IMG/VR virus record: IMGVR_UViG_3300046655_000362
Coordinates: 1-33,284 of that record
Source: a virus
Length of the DNA stretch: 33,284 nucleotides
Strand: one strand, 5' to 3'
Both the position numbers and the translations under genes were made by a program. Position 1 is the first letter of the stretch. Every line of letters starts with the position of its first letter. The notes under the pieces were generated by a model. The model worked only from the letters and a program-made list of their open reading frames with translations. It was not told where the DNA came from and did not search any database. Shown piece by piece: positions 19,936 through 29,164 of the stretch.

Positions 19936-21336
19936 TTAGCTTAAGTCTTCTATTACCCAATAATATCCTGCATCACTATTATTATCAATCATAGTTTCTT
20001 GATTAGGACTTGACACCGCAGTCCCGGCTACACTAGTTATCCCTGCAAATACCATTTTGTAACTTGTCCAATTAGAAGCATTACCTCCATATGGACTTGA
20101 TGGTACGCTACTTAAATCATCGGGTGTGGTGTAAATAAATGTTCCTGTAATTGACCTATATTGTGCTAACAAAACGTCAGAAGGACTATAAAAAGATATT
20201 CTTACGTTTCCTAAGTTAAACGTAGAACCCGCACTCGTAGTTTGTCCCGCTATTACAGCTCCTAGCTGATTCATTAAAGCTAGTGCGTTTGTTTTACTTG
20301 TAACAGGATCATTAGCATAAACACTAAAAGCATATGTGCTAGTTCCGGTATTTATTATAGGTTCTAACTCTACATAGGTACCAGATGATGGCGTTTGTTG
20401 GTCAAAATAGAATATAGGTAATTGTGTATCAGTTGTAGTACAAGCAATTGTTTGCCCCGCATTAGAATACCCACTTGGTACGGTTATATTGACCGTAAGT
20501 GTGCGTGTTGTTTCAGTTGTTACAGTTGCAAAACTTCCAGGACTCATACTGTCAATCGTACCAATATCTACTGCTACTGAAGATGAATTATATCTACCAC
20601 TTGCATAAAGATCAAATCCTGAAATAGTAACCTCGCTACAATCAAGAACATTATAAGGCGGCTGTGTTGCTGTAGTAGTACAAGCTAACGTACTGCCTGT
20701 GTTGAAATATCCTGCTGGAACCGTAATATCTAGGTTCAATGTTCTTACAGTATTAGTAGATACGGTAGCGTAAGAAGCTGGGCTGCTTGATGAAATGGTT
20801 CCTATGTCTAAAGTAGGCAATGTTATTGCTCCATTTTCATCTACAGCAAATCCACTTATCGTTATATCTGAGCACGCTAAAGTGGGAGTCAACGGCTGTG
20901 TGGCCGTTGTAGTACAATTGATAACACTACCAGTATTTGAATATCCACTAGGAACCTCAATAGATACAGTCAGCGTTCTTAAGGTGTCTGAACTCACCAA
21001 GGCAAACGATGCCGGTGCGGTAGTCGTTATAGTTCCTATATCTGTAGTGGGAATAGTTACTGTTCCGTTTTGTGCTACAGCAAAACCACTAAGGGTTATA
21101 TCGCTGCAAGTTAGGGCAGAAAGACCATCTCCGCTTTGACTATCAACATCCGTAGATCCATCAACAAAAGTGTATGAGCTAGAACCCTGTCCTTCTAAAG
21201 ATCCTATTCCCTGGTTTATTAGTTCACCATCACAGCACTCTCTAGAGTAAGTCTCTTCGTCAGCGCAGAGGCAACCCCTTCGGCTGTCTTGTGGCGAAGC
21301 TATTCTGTTGTTATACCTAGATCTACTATATCTCAT
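19936..21336 (-). CDS. Virion protein with three Cys-bounded 78-residue repeats
   Basis: The 466-residue protein starts with an Arg-rich segment and a Cys cluster, GCLCADEETYSRECCDG (21-37), followed by QGIGSLEG; from memory this head is widespread in Bacteroidota phages. Then come three tandem repeats bounded by Cys77-Cys141, Cys155-Cys219 and Cys233-Cys299, each with a CSDIT/VTISGFAV-type start, DIGTI, PASFA, RTLTV-x-I-x-VPSGY and a CTTT end. The period is exactly 78 residues. They look like Ig-like adhesion domains, with a possible disulphide. A related single module occurs in the protein at 28601-29164. The last 160 residues have another fold. Confidence 0.75.
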   Translation of the reverse strand: MRYSRSRYNNRIASPQDSRRGCLCADEETYSRECCDGELINQGIGSLEGQGSSSYTFVDGSTDVDSQSGDGLSALTCSDITLSGFAVAQNGTVTIPTTDIGTITTTAPASFALVSSDTLRTLTVSIEVPSGYSNTGSVINCTTTATQPLTPTLACSDITISGFAVDENGAITLPTLDIGTISSSSPASYATVSTNTVRTLNLDITVPAGYFNTGSTLACTTTATQPPYNVLDCSEVTISGFDLYASGRYNSSSVAVDIGTIDSMSPGSFATVTTETTRTLTVNITVPSGYSNAGQTIACTTTDTQLPIFYFDQQTPSSGTYVELEPIINTGTSTYAFSVYANDPVTSKTNALALMNQLGAVIAGQTTSAGSTFNLGNVRISFYSPSDVLLAQYRSITGTFIYTTPDDLSSVPSSPYGGNASNWTSYKMVFAGITSVAGTAVSSPNQETMIDNNSDAGYYWVIEDLS

Positions 21337-21968
21337 CAGCTTAAACTAGCGTTTTGTGTTCTTTGTATAAAAAATATGATATCCCACACAGAAGCGGATC
21401 CTCCTATAGAAGATATCTTAACATCAACCCCATCACTTACAAAAGTTGAATCTGTGTAGTATTGAAAAACTTCGTGAAAGTTTTGTGCTGTATCATTCCC
21501 CTTAAAAAATGCCATTGTCTTATGCACCCTCTCGATATCTCCTGATCCAACCATTCTTAAATCAATATGAGTTTGATTTGCATTCGGCGATGAAACATTA
21601 AAAACAATAGTTGTTACATATACGTCATTTTCGTTTAATCCCAAAAGCTTTTGACTAGTAGAATTATAGAAATCGATAGAAGAATGACTCCTGTAAATTG
21701 CTCCTCCATTATTAGGTAATTTAACTTCTACGCCATCAGATAACGACAGCTTATTAGAAGATGTGTAAGTTGTGTCATCATACCTAGCCCATCCCAATTG
21801 AGTAGTACCCCCTTGGGGATATACTATTACATTACTGCCACCGTGGCCCATATATAATGCATCATTAGTATGAAGCATCGCTCCACTCTCTATATTCACG
21901 TTATCAACCTCCGACTGATCCGTGTGCTGAACGTGAACTTTATAAGAGGTGTTTTTGGTTGTTGGCAT
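21336..21968 (-). CDS. Structural beta-rich protein, 210 aa
   Basis: The 210-residue protein is Ser/Thr/Asn-rich with many short beta strands and no predicted membrane segment. It begins MPTTKNTSYKVHVQHTDQSE, and its later part, FKGNDTAQNFHEVFQYYTDST and VWDIIFFIQRT, suggests a trimeric jelly-roll-like tip. It lies between the protease and the Cys-repeat protein, overlapping both by one base, so all three are likely co-translated. It may decorate the capsid or tail; the exact role is unknown. Confidence 0.6.
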   Translation of the reverse strand: MPTTKNTSYKVHVQHTDQSEVDNVNIESGAMLHTNDALYMGHGGSNVIVYPQGGTTQLGWARYDDTTYTSSNKLSLSDGVEVKLPNNGGAIYRSHSSIDFYNSTSQKLLGLNENDVYVTTIVFNVSSPNANQTHIDLRMVGSGDIERVHKTMAFFKGNDTAQNFHEVFQYYTDSTFVSDGVDVKISSIGGSASVWDIIFFIQRTQNASLS

Positions 21969-23464
21969 TATTTGCTAGATTTAGGGTGTTTCTTTGGTAA
22001 TAAATCGTAATCTGTCGTATATTTTGCATTCTCCGGTCTGCCGTTTTTTACTAAGTATAAAAAGGCATTAGTGCGTGCAAAAGCCCACTGAGAAGCTGAG
22101 TTAACATTAGGACTATGAGATGTATTAAAAGCTCCCAAACCACGCTGAAAAACAGAGGCAAGCATACCAACAGTAACACCATAACCCAATTTTTCTTTAT
22201 ATCTTTTATTGAAATCATCTGCTTTCTTTTGTAGTGTAGCCTTGTCTTTTGCAGAGACTTTGGCTCCAGTTTTACCGGAGGCATCTCCTTTAGCCGTTCC
22301 CTTTCCCTTTGGATTAGTGTTTGGCGTGTCAGACTTAGGGGCTTTAGGGCTTTTTCTTACACCGCCCTTTGGCCCTACTTCGGCTAGATTATGCTGCTCA
22401 CACGGCATATACCAGGTATCACCCTCATATTCGTGAGTGTGGTAACCTTCGCATCCGATATCCTTAGCAGCCTCCTCGGCCTCCTCTGTAGTAGAGTAAG
22501 CAGCGCGTCCGTCTATAATGACGGCCGCTGCATTTATTTCGTTTAGCCCTTTTAGTTTTGAAGTGACCCAGGTTAGCATACTTTTTCCTCCCCACAATAA
22601 ATAAGAAATGGTTCCGCAGGCTTCCGTGTTTTTAGGGTCGTAATATGTTGCGGCTCTAGATAGATAACTATATATCCTTTTAAGAGTAGAGACAGTAAAT
22701 TTTGTATTTCCTTTTGCGATTTGTTGCGCTCTAACTTTTCCCACTTGGGTAGCACAACGATTGCCCACTTTCTCATTTAATTCTATTCCTCTTTTAGCAT
22801 TGTTAATAGCAGAACTAGGATAGCCTCCATAAGATTCTAAATTAGCATCATAAGAAAGCTCTGAGAGAGCTTCTAATAGATCATACTGTGCGTTTAGTTC
22901 ATCAACACACTCTTCGCAAAAAGTCTCCGGTAAAACGTCCTTAGGGCCTTGATCTGCGTTGTCAGCAAAGTATCCTTCTATTGAGAATCCGTGAACCTCA
23001 CCATCTTTTACCCTTTTCCAAACGTCATCATTATATACTTTCATAGAAACCATCCAGGTGCCAAGAGGCACCTCAATGCCATACTTTCTAGACTTGTCCT
23101 TTTGTTCGTCTTCTACTAGCCAGCTCTCAACGACAGTCATACCCTCTAACTTTTCGTGATGCTCTAGTGTAGCCTCAGACTGGTGGCCTCTCTTTAGGAA
23201 AAGCTCTGAAGCTTTTCTTACAGTGTCTTCAGAGAAGTATATATAATAGTTCTCTTCATCACCTCTTCTTAATATCTTTTTATTAGGTATTAGCGCAGGA
23301 CCCATAAGTATCCGCTTTTCTGCGTCTACTTCCGCTAGCATTACAGGAGCCTTTTTTAGCGCTATAAAGTCTTCTTCTATAGCTGGGTTCTCAACGACAG
23401 AAATGGCTTCGATACCATTGAATTCATTCTCTTCGTCGATTATTAATTCTATAACTCTTTCCAT
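21968..23464 (-). CDS. Prohead protease (XkdF-like) fused to a C-terminal domain
   Basis: The 498-residue protein starts with an XkdF-type prohead protease: LEHHEKLEGMTVVESWLVED (100-119, likely catalytic His103), LGTWMVSMKVYN (134-145) and EVHGFSIEGYF (156-166, likely nucleophile Ser161). A second domain at about 212-308 has YPSSAINNAKRGIEL, RAQQIAKG and ISYLLWGG, a module often fused to such proteases. A Pro/Lys/Gly-rich linker (about 365-410) leads to a C-terminal domain ending NGRPENAKYTTDYDLLPKKHP, like DUF5824. It would mature the procapsid by cutting scaffold. The multi-domain fusion is long for the family. Confidence 0.8.
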   Translation of the reverse strand: MERVIELIIDEENEFNGIEAISVVENPAIEEDFIALKKAPVMLAEVDAEKRILMGPALIPNKKILRRGDEENYYIYFSEDTVRKASELFLKRGHQSEATLEHHEKLEGMTVVESWLVEDEQKDKSRKYGIEVPLGTWMVSMKVYNDDVWKRVKDGEVHGFSIEGYFADNADQGPKDVLPETFCEECVDELNAQYDLLEALSELSYDANLESYGGYPSSAINNAKRGIELNEKVGNRCATQVGKVRAQQIAKGNTKFTVSTLKRIYSYLSRAATYYDPKNTEACGTISYLLWGGKSMLTWVTSKLKGLNEINAAAVIIDGRAAYSTTEEAEEAAKDIGCEGYHTHEYEGDTWYMPCEQHNLAEVGPKGGVRKSPKAPKSDTPNTNPKGKGTAKGDASGKTGAKVSAKDKATLQKKADDFNKRYKEKLGYGVTVGMLASVFQRGLGAFNTSHSPNVNSASQWAFARTNAFLYLVKNGRPENAKYTTDYDLLPKKHPKSSK

Positions 23465-23498
23465 ATTAATATAACCATTTATTTTTGGTGTTGTTTTA

Positions 23499-25061
23499 TT
23501 ATCCTAAAGTAGCAGACTGAATTATTTTGTTATCTAGGTCTTGCTGATTTGACACTTCACTTCCTACGACATAAGCTTTAAGAGGTTGATTTCTTCCTTG
23601 TGCAATAGCCCGTCCTATTTGGTCTACGCCCGAGGCTCCTACTACGTTGAATACTGGGGCTTGAGATGATCCAGACCCTCCAGCTGCACTTAATGTACCT
23701 GCCCCCCTTGATCCTGGGACTTTGACGGACAGTATATTCTTGACGTTAGCTAACCCTTGCACAACCGCAGCCGCTGCTAAAGCAAATCTAGCTACAGTAG
23801 GTAATGTTTTGTCGGTTAATGCTGCGTTTGCCCCAACGTAAGCGTCCATTGTAGCTGTTGCAATAGCAAAAGCCTTGCCCGCTGCACTTTGTTCGCCTAA
23901 AAAGTTCGCCATACTATTAGTAAATTCAGCAACAGCGGATATTTCCGCTAAGTAGTTCTTTTTCTTGTTTTCGGTTACTTTGTTATCAGACTCAATAAGT
24001 TCTGCATTTAAGTCTGTCTTGAACATTACAAGATCCGCAAACCCTTGAGCCTCTATTTCATTCGCCGTTTGTTGCCTCTCCCTATCCAACATACCAAAGG
24101 CTTCATTAGCGGAATTGGTTTTTTCTAAAAACGACAATAAAGAACTCGCTCTTTTGTTATTGGCGTCCTCCTCTTCTTTAAAAGAATCTCTTACTCCTTT
24201 TATCCTTTTTTGCCTTCTTTCTTCAGCCTCCTCGTCGCTTCTCCTGACGGCCTCTCCTCTGTTGTTAATGAATAATATAAAATCATCCGCTAAAGACTTT
24301 TCCGCTTCAGCAAGAGCGTCCTGCTTTCTTAAAGATATATCTAACGCCTCTACTTCTAGTTTGTCTAGCTCAGTTCTGATCGCTTGAGCCTTTGCTAATT
24401 TCCTTAGTGTTTTTATTTTATCCTCTATTGCATCTCTAGAGGCCTTCGTTAATTTGCCATTCTCATCTACCTCAGGATTTAAATCTTTATACCTTTTGGT
24501 TATTGCAAAAAGTGTTCGTTGTAATTCATCTCCGCTTAAGTTACCCCTATCAATCAATCTGACAAAAACATTTAAATCAGCCGCAGTCTTTACAAAAGAA
24601 TCCTCTAACGCATCTACAGACTTTTTAAGCTTCTTGCCATTCATTGCGCTTTTCTCTAGTCTCGCTATGAAAACATTGAATAAAACAATAAGTCCTAACG
24701 GTCCCATAAAGGCTTTTCCTAAAAACTTTAAGCCGTTAACCAGGCCTCCAGTGGTACCAATAAGGGTAATAAATAATGTTGACAATTGGCTAATGTTGTT
24801 AGCCATTGCGGTAAATCCATAGTTAGAGTCAGATATAGTTCTACTAAGTTCAACAAGGGTTGCTCCAGCAAGACCAGTCTTGTCGATCATATTATTTGCA
24901 GACTTACCTGTTTTATTCATCTCAGTGGCTTGCCTCTTTAAATCAACATTGACTTTATTAATAGCATTGTCTAAACTTACAAAGTCTTTGGTTAGTCCTT
25001 GTACTTTAACCTTCCCTGCATCATTTATCTCAAAGGTAAAAGTTATTCTATTGTCGGCCAT
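23499..25061 (-). CDS. Tape measure protein
   Basis: The 520-residue protein has a helical, coiled-coil-like N-terminus, a hydrophobic stretch LSTLFITLIGTTGGLVNGL and FMGPLGLIVLFNVF (about 92-133) that could insert in a membrane, long charged helices (about 200-350), then an Ala-rich segment and a Gly/Ser-rich end. This is the normal profile of a tape measure, which sets tail length and helps DNA cross the inner membrane. Using about 1.5 angstrom per residue the tail would be near 78 nm. It follows the tail tip gene and a 49-residue ORF. Confidence 0.85.
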   Translation of the reverse strand: MADNRITFTFEINDAGKVKVQGLTKDFVSLDNAINKVNVDLKRQATEMNKTGKSANNMIDKTGLAGATLVELSRTISDSNYGFTAMANNISQLSTLFITLIGTTGGLVNGLKFLGKAFMGPLGLIVLFNVFIARLEKSAMNGKKLKKSVDALEDSFVKTAADLNVFVRLIDRGNLSGDELQRTLFAITKRYKDLNPEVDENGKLTKASRDAIEDKIKTLRKLAKAQAIRTELDKLEVEALDISLRKQDALAEAEKSLADDFILFINNRGEAVRRSDEEAEERRQKRIKGVRDSFKEEEDANNKRASSLLSFLEKTNSANEAFGMLDRERQQTANEIEAQGFADLVMFKTDLNAELIESDNKVTENKKKNYLAEISAVAEFTNSMANFLGEQSAAGKAFAIATATMDAYVGANAALTDKTLPTVARFALAAAAVVQGLANVKNILSVKVPGSRGAGTLSAAGGSGSSQAPVFNVVGASGVDQIGRAIAQGRNQPLKAYVVGSEVSNQQDLDNKIIQSATLG

Positions 25062-25197
25062 ATTTTCTGCGTTTAACTGTTTCTCTCATTTCTTTAAATG
25101 TTTGTGGAGCTTTATGGCTTCCTTTTGCAAACTGAATAAGTTCGTTTGCATCCATATAATCCATTAATTGTAGCCCCTCTATTATCTGCTTTATCAT
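25048..25197 (-). CDS. Small hypothetical protein, 49 aa, upstream of tape measure
   Basis: A 49-codon ORF starts in an ATGA overlap with the stop of the 787-residue tail gene and ends inside the first codons of the tape measure gene (14-base overlap). It begins MIKQIIEGLQLMDYMDAN and is helical, with a basic end (KEMRETVKRRKYGRQ). Its coupling to the tape measure gene hints at a small assembly partner. No family is recognised. Confidence 0.6.
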   Translation of the reverse strand: MIKQIIEGLQLMDYMDANELIQFAKGSHKAPQTFKEMRETVKRRKYGRQ

Positions 25198-27557
25198 AAT
25201 GTCCTTGTTGTTAAATCTACTGTTACTAAAGTTGTATCCACTCTTACTACATCTTTAGAAACGTCTGTTGCTATGTCTGATAAATTATCCGTATGCACGA
25301 AAGGCTCAGCCGTTCCATCTGCATTAAGAACTTCATCCGTTCTTTTGTTTATTAACTCAAATTGAGTAAGACCAGTCATAAAATTTGTTGTCATTTGATT
25401 TATTCGATATTCAGTATCGAATATTATCAATGTATCATTCAATTTTATATCCGTCAATACATCCGCAGGTATATATGCATTGAATTTAAATAGACGGCTT
25501 TCTATGTCAAAAATATCCGTTATGTAATTCCTGTAGTATTCATTAAATAACGTTTTGTCAAAAGGAACACCCGCAAACTCGTTTAATTCAGCACCGAAGT
25601 TAATGTTGTCGCTGTCAGTAAACGCTACTGAATTTGAGGGCATATTAACCGAAGAGATCAATTCGCTAGCTCCAGTTTTAACAACCTCAATTTGCGTTTG
25701 AGAATTGAAGCTCAAGTCAGTCACGTTTATATTATAAAACAACAGTGGTTTGCCTACTATAGGATTTTCGTCCTGATCAACAGAATAACCCCACTGTATT
25801 TTTGTTGCGTCATCAATCCCTACAGATTCGTCATCTTGATCAAACAACCTGTTAAATTTATGGTGTTCTAAAGGAACGCTAATGGTATACTCTTCCCCTA
25901 TTTGGTTTTCCTCAAAGACTTCTTGATTGCTTGCTGAAGGCCTTTTATATTCTATACTCCCCCATCCCTTTTTATTTACGTCTTCGTGATTCTGTGCAAG
26001 TATCGTGTCTCTCCCCTCATATTCTAAAGTAATACTCTTAAATGGGTATGTAGGTCTTATATTGTGTTCAGACCTGTCTATATATCTCGTTATATCCACT
26101 GTAGAACCGTCAGCGTAAAATTGATCTAAAGTGCGAATATTGATCTTGTTCGTCAATGGATCTATCTGAGCAGTGAGATTAAACATCTTAAATAGCGAAG
26201 TCAATAGATCCAAAACCTTTATTTCGCTAGGAAGCAATTGGGTTATGTTTATTGATTTTGTGCTACTAATACTTATAGAAGCATCAAAAGCTACGGTTCT
26301 AGTAGCCACTAGAATGTTAAATATATTTATGTCAGGAGGCCTATTCTTTTGAACCTTAAAGTTAATTTCAAAATCATTAGCCGTAAAGGTTTCGATGTAG
26401 AATGAATAACTTCCTGTACCAAGGCCATAAGTACCAAAAGTTCTTGGCATAATAGTTGTCGGAATGGTTGATCCGACTAAATTATCAAATCTTCTGAACT
26501 CTTCATTTTGCCTATAAACAACGAAGCTGTAAGGTGTTGTAAGATTTGTAGGTGTTATCCTGGTCTCTAGATAATATTCCACCTGCTTTTCGTCGAATAT
26601 GTGTAAATACCCGTTAGTTGTCGGGGGGAGATTGAAACTAGTCAATCCATATTCATCAGTATCACCCCTAGCAGCCGTAAACTCACTTCCTTTTATCTTG
26701 TGTGATATTGGTTTAAACTCCTCCCTATCCTTCATTTGGCCCTTCTCCTTATTTAGCCATAAGTAAAGATTGTAATATGGAATGTTTGATTGCCTAAAAA
26801 AAACATTACTAACTGGTAGGGCCGATCCAGTATCTGTAGTTTTAGCAAAATTTATGTTTGTAAATTGAGCCTCTATTGCATTTATGACAGCATCTAATCT
26901 AATAGCGGGTTTGACATCATTAATGTCTAACCCCTTTTGATTATTGTGGGGGTATAAGTTATTCTCTTTCGTAGTAGAAATCGAATCGTATTTCAACGCT
27001 TTAGATACAACTATCAAAGGGACCAATAGTGAATCAGCATTATTAACTGAATTTATAGTTATATCTTGCGGTGTTTGCAATAAAGAAAGCAAATTGGCCT
27101 CTGTAAATTCAAAATCTATGTCAGCCAAAAACGTTAATTCATCTAGCTTTGTCTCGCCTAGAGAATCGCTTAGGGTTATCGTGCTACCAAAGAATGTCAA
27201 TCCATAAGAATATGGCTTGCCATCTTTCATATTTACAGAATCTAACTGTATTCTACCTTTCTTAAAAAGCCTATGGTTAATGTGTAATTGAGCGTCTATT
27301 CTTCTAGAAGAGTCGAAAGTAAAACCTAGATTAGAGTCAAAATCTCTTCCTATGTTAGGATTGTAAAAATGCTTAAAAGCCTTATTGTTGTTTTTACTAG
27401 CGGGTATAGTAAATGATTTGCTATAGTCTGCAAATATAGACTTTATATCCCTTACGTTTTGAATGGTTTGTACGATCTCAATAGTCTCAAAATCGAACAA
27501 CTCTATTTGAGTGTTTGAGGAAGCCTCGGTGATATATAGCTGTAAGTCTATTCTCAT
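25194..27557 (-). CDS. Tail tip / baseplate hub protein
   Basis: The 787-residue protein is long and beta-rich, beginning MRIDLQLYITEASSNTQIELFDF. The second half carries motifs usual in tail tip/hub proteins: LLPSEIKVLDLLTSLFKMFN (about 430-449), followed by NKINIRTLDQFY and ITRYIDRSEHNIRPTYPF (about 460-494). LTDIKLNDTLIIFDTEYRINQM occurs near the end (about 712-735). Size, position between distal tail genes and tape measure, and these patterns suit a tail hub that contacts the host. No enzymatic domain is seen. Confidence 0.65.
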   Translation of the reverse strand: MRIDLQLYITEASSNTQIELFDFETIEIVQTIQNVRDIKSIFADYSKSFTIPASKNNNKAFKHFYNPNIGRDFDSNLGFTFDSSRRIDAQLHINHRLFKKGRIQLDSVNMKDGKPYSYGLTFFGSTITLSDSLGETKLDELTFLADIDFEFTEANLLSLLQTPQDITINSVNNADSLLVPLIVVSKALKYDSISTTKENNLYPHNNQKGLDINDVKPAIRLDAVINAIEAQFTNINFAKTTDTGSALPVSNVFFRQSNIPYYNLYLWLNKEKGQMKDREEFKPISHKIKGSEFTAARGDTDEYGLTSFNLPPTTNGYLHIFDEKQVEYYLETRITPTNLTTPYSFVVYRQNEEFRRFDNLVGSTIPTTIMPRTFGTYGLGTGSYSFYIETFTANDFEINFKVQKNRPPDINIFNILVATRTVAFDASISISSTKSINITQLLPSEIKVLDLLTSLFKMFNLTAQIDPLTNKINIRTLDQFYADGSTVDITRYIDRSEHNIRPTYPFKSITLEYEGRDTILAQNHEDVNKKGWGSIEYKRPSASNQEVFEENQIGEEYTISVPLEHHKFNRLFDQDDESVGIDDATKIQWGYSVDQDENPIVGKPLLFYNINVTDLSFNSQTQIEVVKTGASELISSVNMPSNSVAFTDSDNINFGAELNEFAGVPFDKTLFNEYYRNYITDIFDIESRLFKFNAYIPADVLTDIKLNDTLIIFDTEYRINQMTTNFMTGLTQFELINKRTDEVLNADGTAEPFVHTDNLSDIATDVSKDVVRVDTTLVTVDLTTRTL

Positions 27558-28312
27558 CTTACTGTGTTAATCTTGTCAGAGGCAAAATCAAATGTTACTG
27601 AATAATCTACCAGCTTATTATTTAAGCTGGTTTTATATGCTATTTGTTTTGTGGTTGGTATTGCAGATAGCACCGTACCCTCAAACGTTATCCAACAATT
27701 TTCAGTCAAAAGAAGTTCTTCTATAGTCTCATTAAAATTCTCATTAACAAATCCAGTATTTAAAGTCATAGTAGTAAGACTACTTAAATTAAATCGCTGG
27801 AACTGTCCCTCATTAATATCGTACGAAGCGTTTGAGTTTATTATGTTTTTCTTATATCTGTCATCTTCTACAGTTATATTTTCTACAGACTTCTTAAAGA
27901 AATACATAGTCTGTATTACTCCAAACTTATTTATAAATTGACACTTAATGGGTGTGAACTTAGGTTCACACACGGGTACTAAGTTTATGCTCTTAAGCAA
28001 CGTAGATTGTCCATCATCATAAACATTTATAACATAAGGTGAGTTATTAGTGTTCGGTGTAAATGTGATGTACTGAAGTGCGCTGGCAGCTGTATTGTCA
28101 AAGTTGCTGGCTAAGTCAACGGTAGTTTGAGACCCGTTTCTAGTGTAAACAATCTCAATATCATCTTCAGTATAAAAAGGTATTTCTATTGCTGTATCGT
28201 CAGGTGTATATACATAGTTGGAAGATATAAGTGCGTGACGGCTCAGCTCAGGATTAGCCCCTTCATTAAAATATCCATATCCGTCGAATGCTAAGTAATA
28301 AGATGTTGCCAT
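27554..28312 (-). CDS. Distal tail protein-like structural protein, 252 aa
   Basis: The 252-residue protein starts MATSYYLAFDGYGYFNEG and is mainly beta: an N-terminal half with FTPNTNNSPYVINVYD, two cysteines in VPVCEPKFTPIKCQF (about 113-127), and a C-terminal half with DINEGQFQRFNLSS and ENCWITFEGT. It overlaps the 787-residue tail gene by 4 bases. Small two-domain beta proteins next to the hub are often distal tail proteins, but the exact family is not recognised. Virion location is inferred from context. Confidence 0.6.
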   Translation of the reverse strand: MATSYYLAFDGYGYFNEGANPELSRHALISSNYVYTPDDTAIEIPFYTEDDIEIVYTRNGSQTTVDLASNFDNTAASALQYITFTPNTNNSPYVINVYDDGQSTLLKSINLVPVCEPKFTPIKCQFINKFGVIQTMYFFKKSVENITVEDDRYKKNIINSNASYDINEGQFQRFNLSSLTTMTLNTGFVNENFNETIEELLLTENCWITFEGTVLSAIPTTKQIAYKTSLNNKLVDYSVTFDFASDKINTVR

Positions 28313-28313
28313 A

Positions 28314-28601
28314 TTAAGTCGTTATTGTGGATTCTAATTGAACCCATTTTATATAGTCTTTGTTGTTGTTTAATGGTGTGTCTACGTTCTTTTGCAAATA
28401 AGACCTGATTATATCTGAAAGCTCTAGTATAACATAATCGTTACCTGGCAGAGGTTTTTCCTTTAGTGTCGTTATAGCCGTTCCTTTGTCGGTGTTTTTA
28501 GTTCCTGAGTATATATAGATTTCTACTTCAACCTCAGTCATACCCGATTGACTGAACTTTACAAAAAATGGACTCCTAGTATTTATTTTAGTCTCAGGCA
28601 T
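28314..28601 (-). CDS. Short MPETKIN paralogue, 95 aa
   Basis: The 95-residue protein matches the first 95 residues of its neighbour at 28601-29164: both begin MPETKIN and share RSPF, IYIYSGTK, DKGTA, GNDYV/NNDYV, IIR-x-Y and TPLNNNKDYIKWV. The two genes are adjacent and overlap by one base (ATGA-type junction), so this looks like a tandem duplication with loss or gain of the C-terminal module. It is a probable beta-rich virion component. Confidence 0.7.
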   Translation of the reverse strand: MPETKINTRSPFFVKFSQSGMTEVEVEIYIYSGTKNTDKGTAITTLKEKPLPGNDYVILELSDIIRSYLQKNVDTPLNNNKDYIKWVQLESTITT

Positions 28602-29164
28602 TATGATGAGGGTTGATCAGCGGTTAATACGCATATTTTTTGCTCGCTTTGGTGTCCGCTAAATCCAGAAGGAACGTTAATGTACACATTAACCGTTCTA
28701 GTTATTGGGCTGCCAGTAGTATTAGCATTCCAACTAGGAGGCAATGTTTCAGATCCGGCGTAGTCAGGATTAACATATTCTCTTTTTGCTATATCTATAA
28801 CAGATGAAGTTGGGGCCGTAATCGTTCCATCTTGAGCAACAGCAAATCCACTAACATCCGAGCAATCGGGAACATATTCTTTGTCTATTATTTCTTCTAT
28901 TTCCACCCACTTTATATAATCTTTATTGTTGTTTAGTGGTGTGGTTGAAGTGGGTGTTATGTAGTCTCTTATTATTTCTGAATAATCTACCAAAACGTAA
29001 TCATTATTGCCTACAGGAAATTTCCTTAATTTGTACTTTGCGGTTCCTTTATCCGATGTCTTTGTGCCCGAATATATATATACCGCTATCTTCACGCTTA
29101 TCAGATTAGCGTGCTGATATTTCTTTACAAAGGGACTCCTTACGTTTATCTTAGTTTCAGGCAT
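28601..29164 (-). CDS. MPETKIN paralogue with Cys-bounded adhesion module, 187 aa
   Basis: The 187-residue protein has an N-terminal domain (1-95) homologous to the 95-residue protein next to it, and a C-terminal module from Cys101 to Cys178 with SGFAVAQDGTITAPT, RTVNVYINVPSGF and CVLTADQP. This module is plainly related to the three 78-residue repeats in the protein at 19936-21336. The recombined domains indicate exchange of adhesion modules between two structural genes. It lies in the tail region and overlaps the gene upstream by 8 bases. Confidence 0.7.
   Translation of the reverse strand: MPETKINVRSPFVKKYQHANLISVKIAVYIYSGTKTSDKGTAKYKLRKFPVGNNDYVLVDYSEIIRDYITPTSTTPLNNNKDYIKWVEIEEIIDKEYVPDCSDVSGFAVAQDGTITAPTSSVIDIAKREYVNPDYAGSETLPPSWNANTTGSPITRTVNVYINVPSGFSGHQSEQKICVLTADQPSS

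Noticed and set aside
20795-21139. Plus-strand ORF of 114 codons
   Set aside because: Antisense shadow of the 78-residue repeats; its length comes from the repeated codons of the real gene.
22051-22284. Minus-strand ORF inside the prohead protease gene
   Set aside because: Other-frame shadow over a Lys/Pro-rich linker and the C-terminal domain; no coupling with neighbours.
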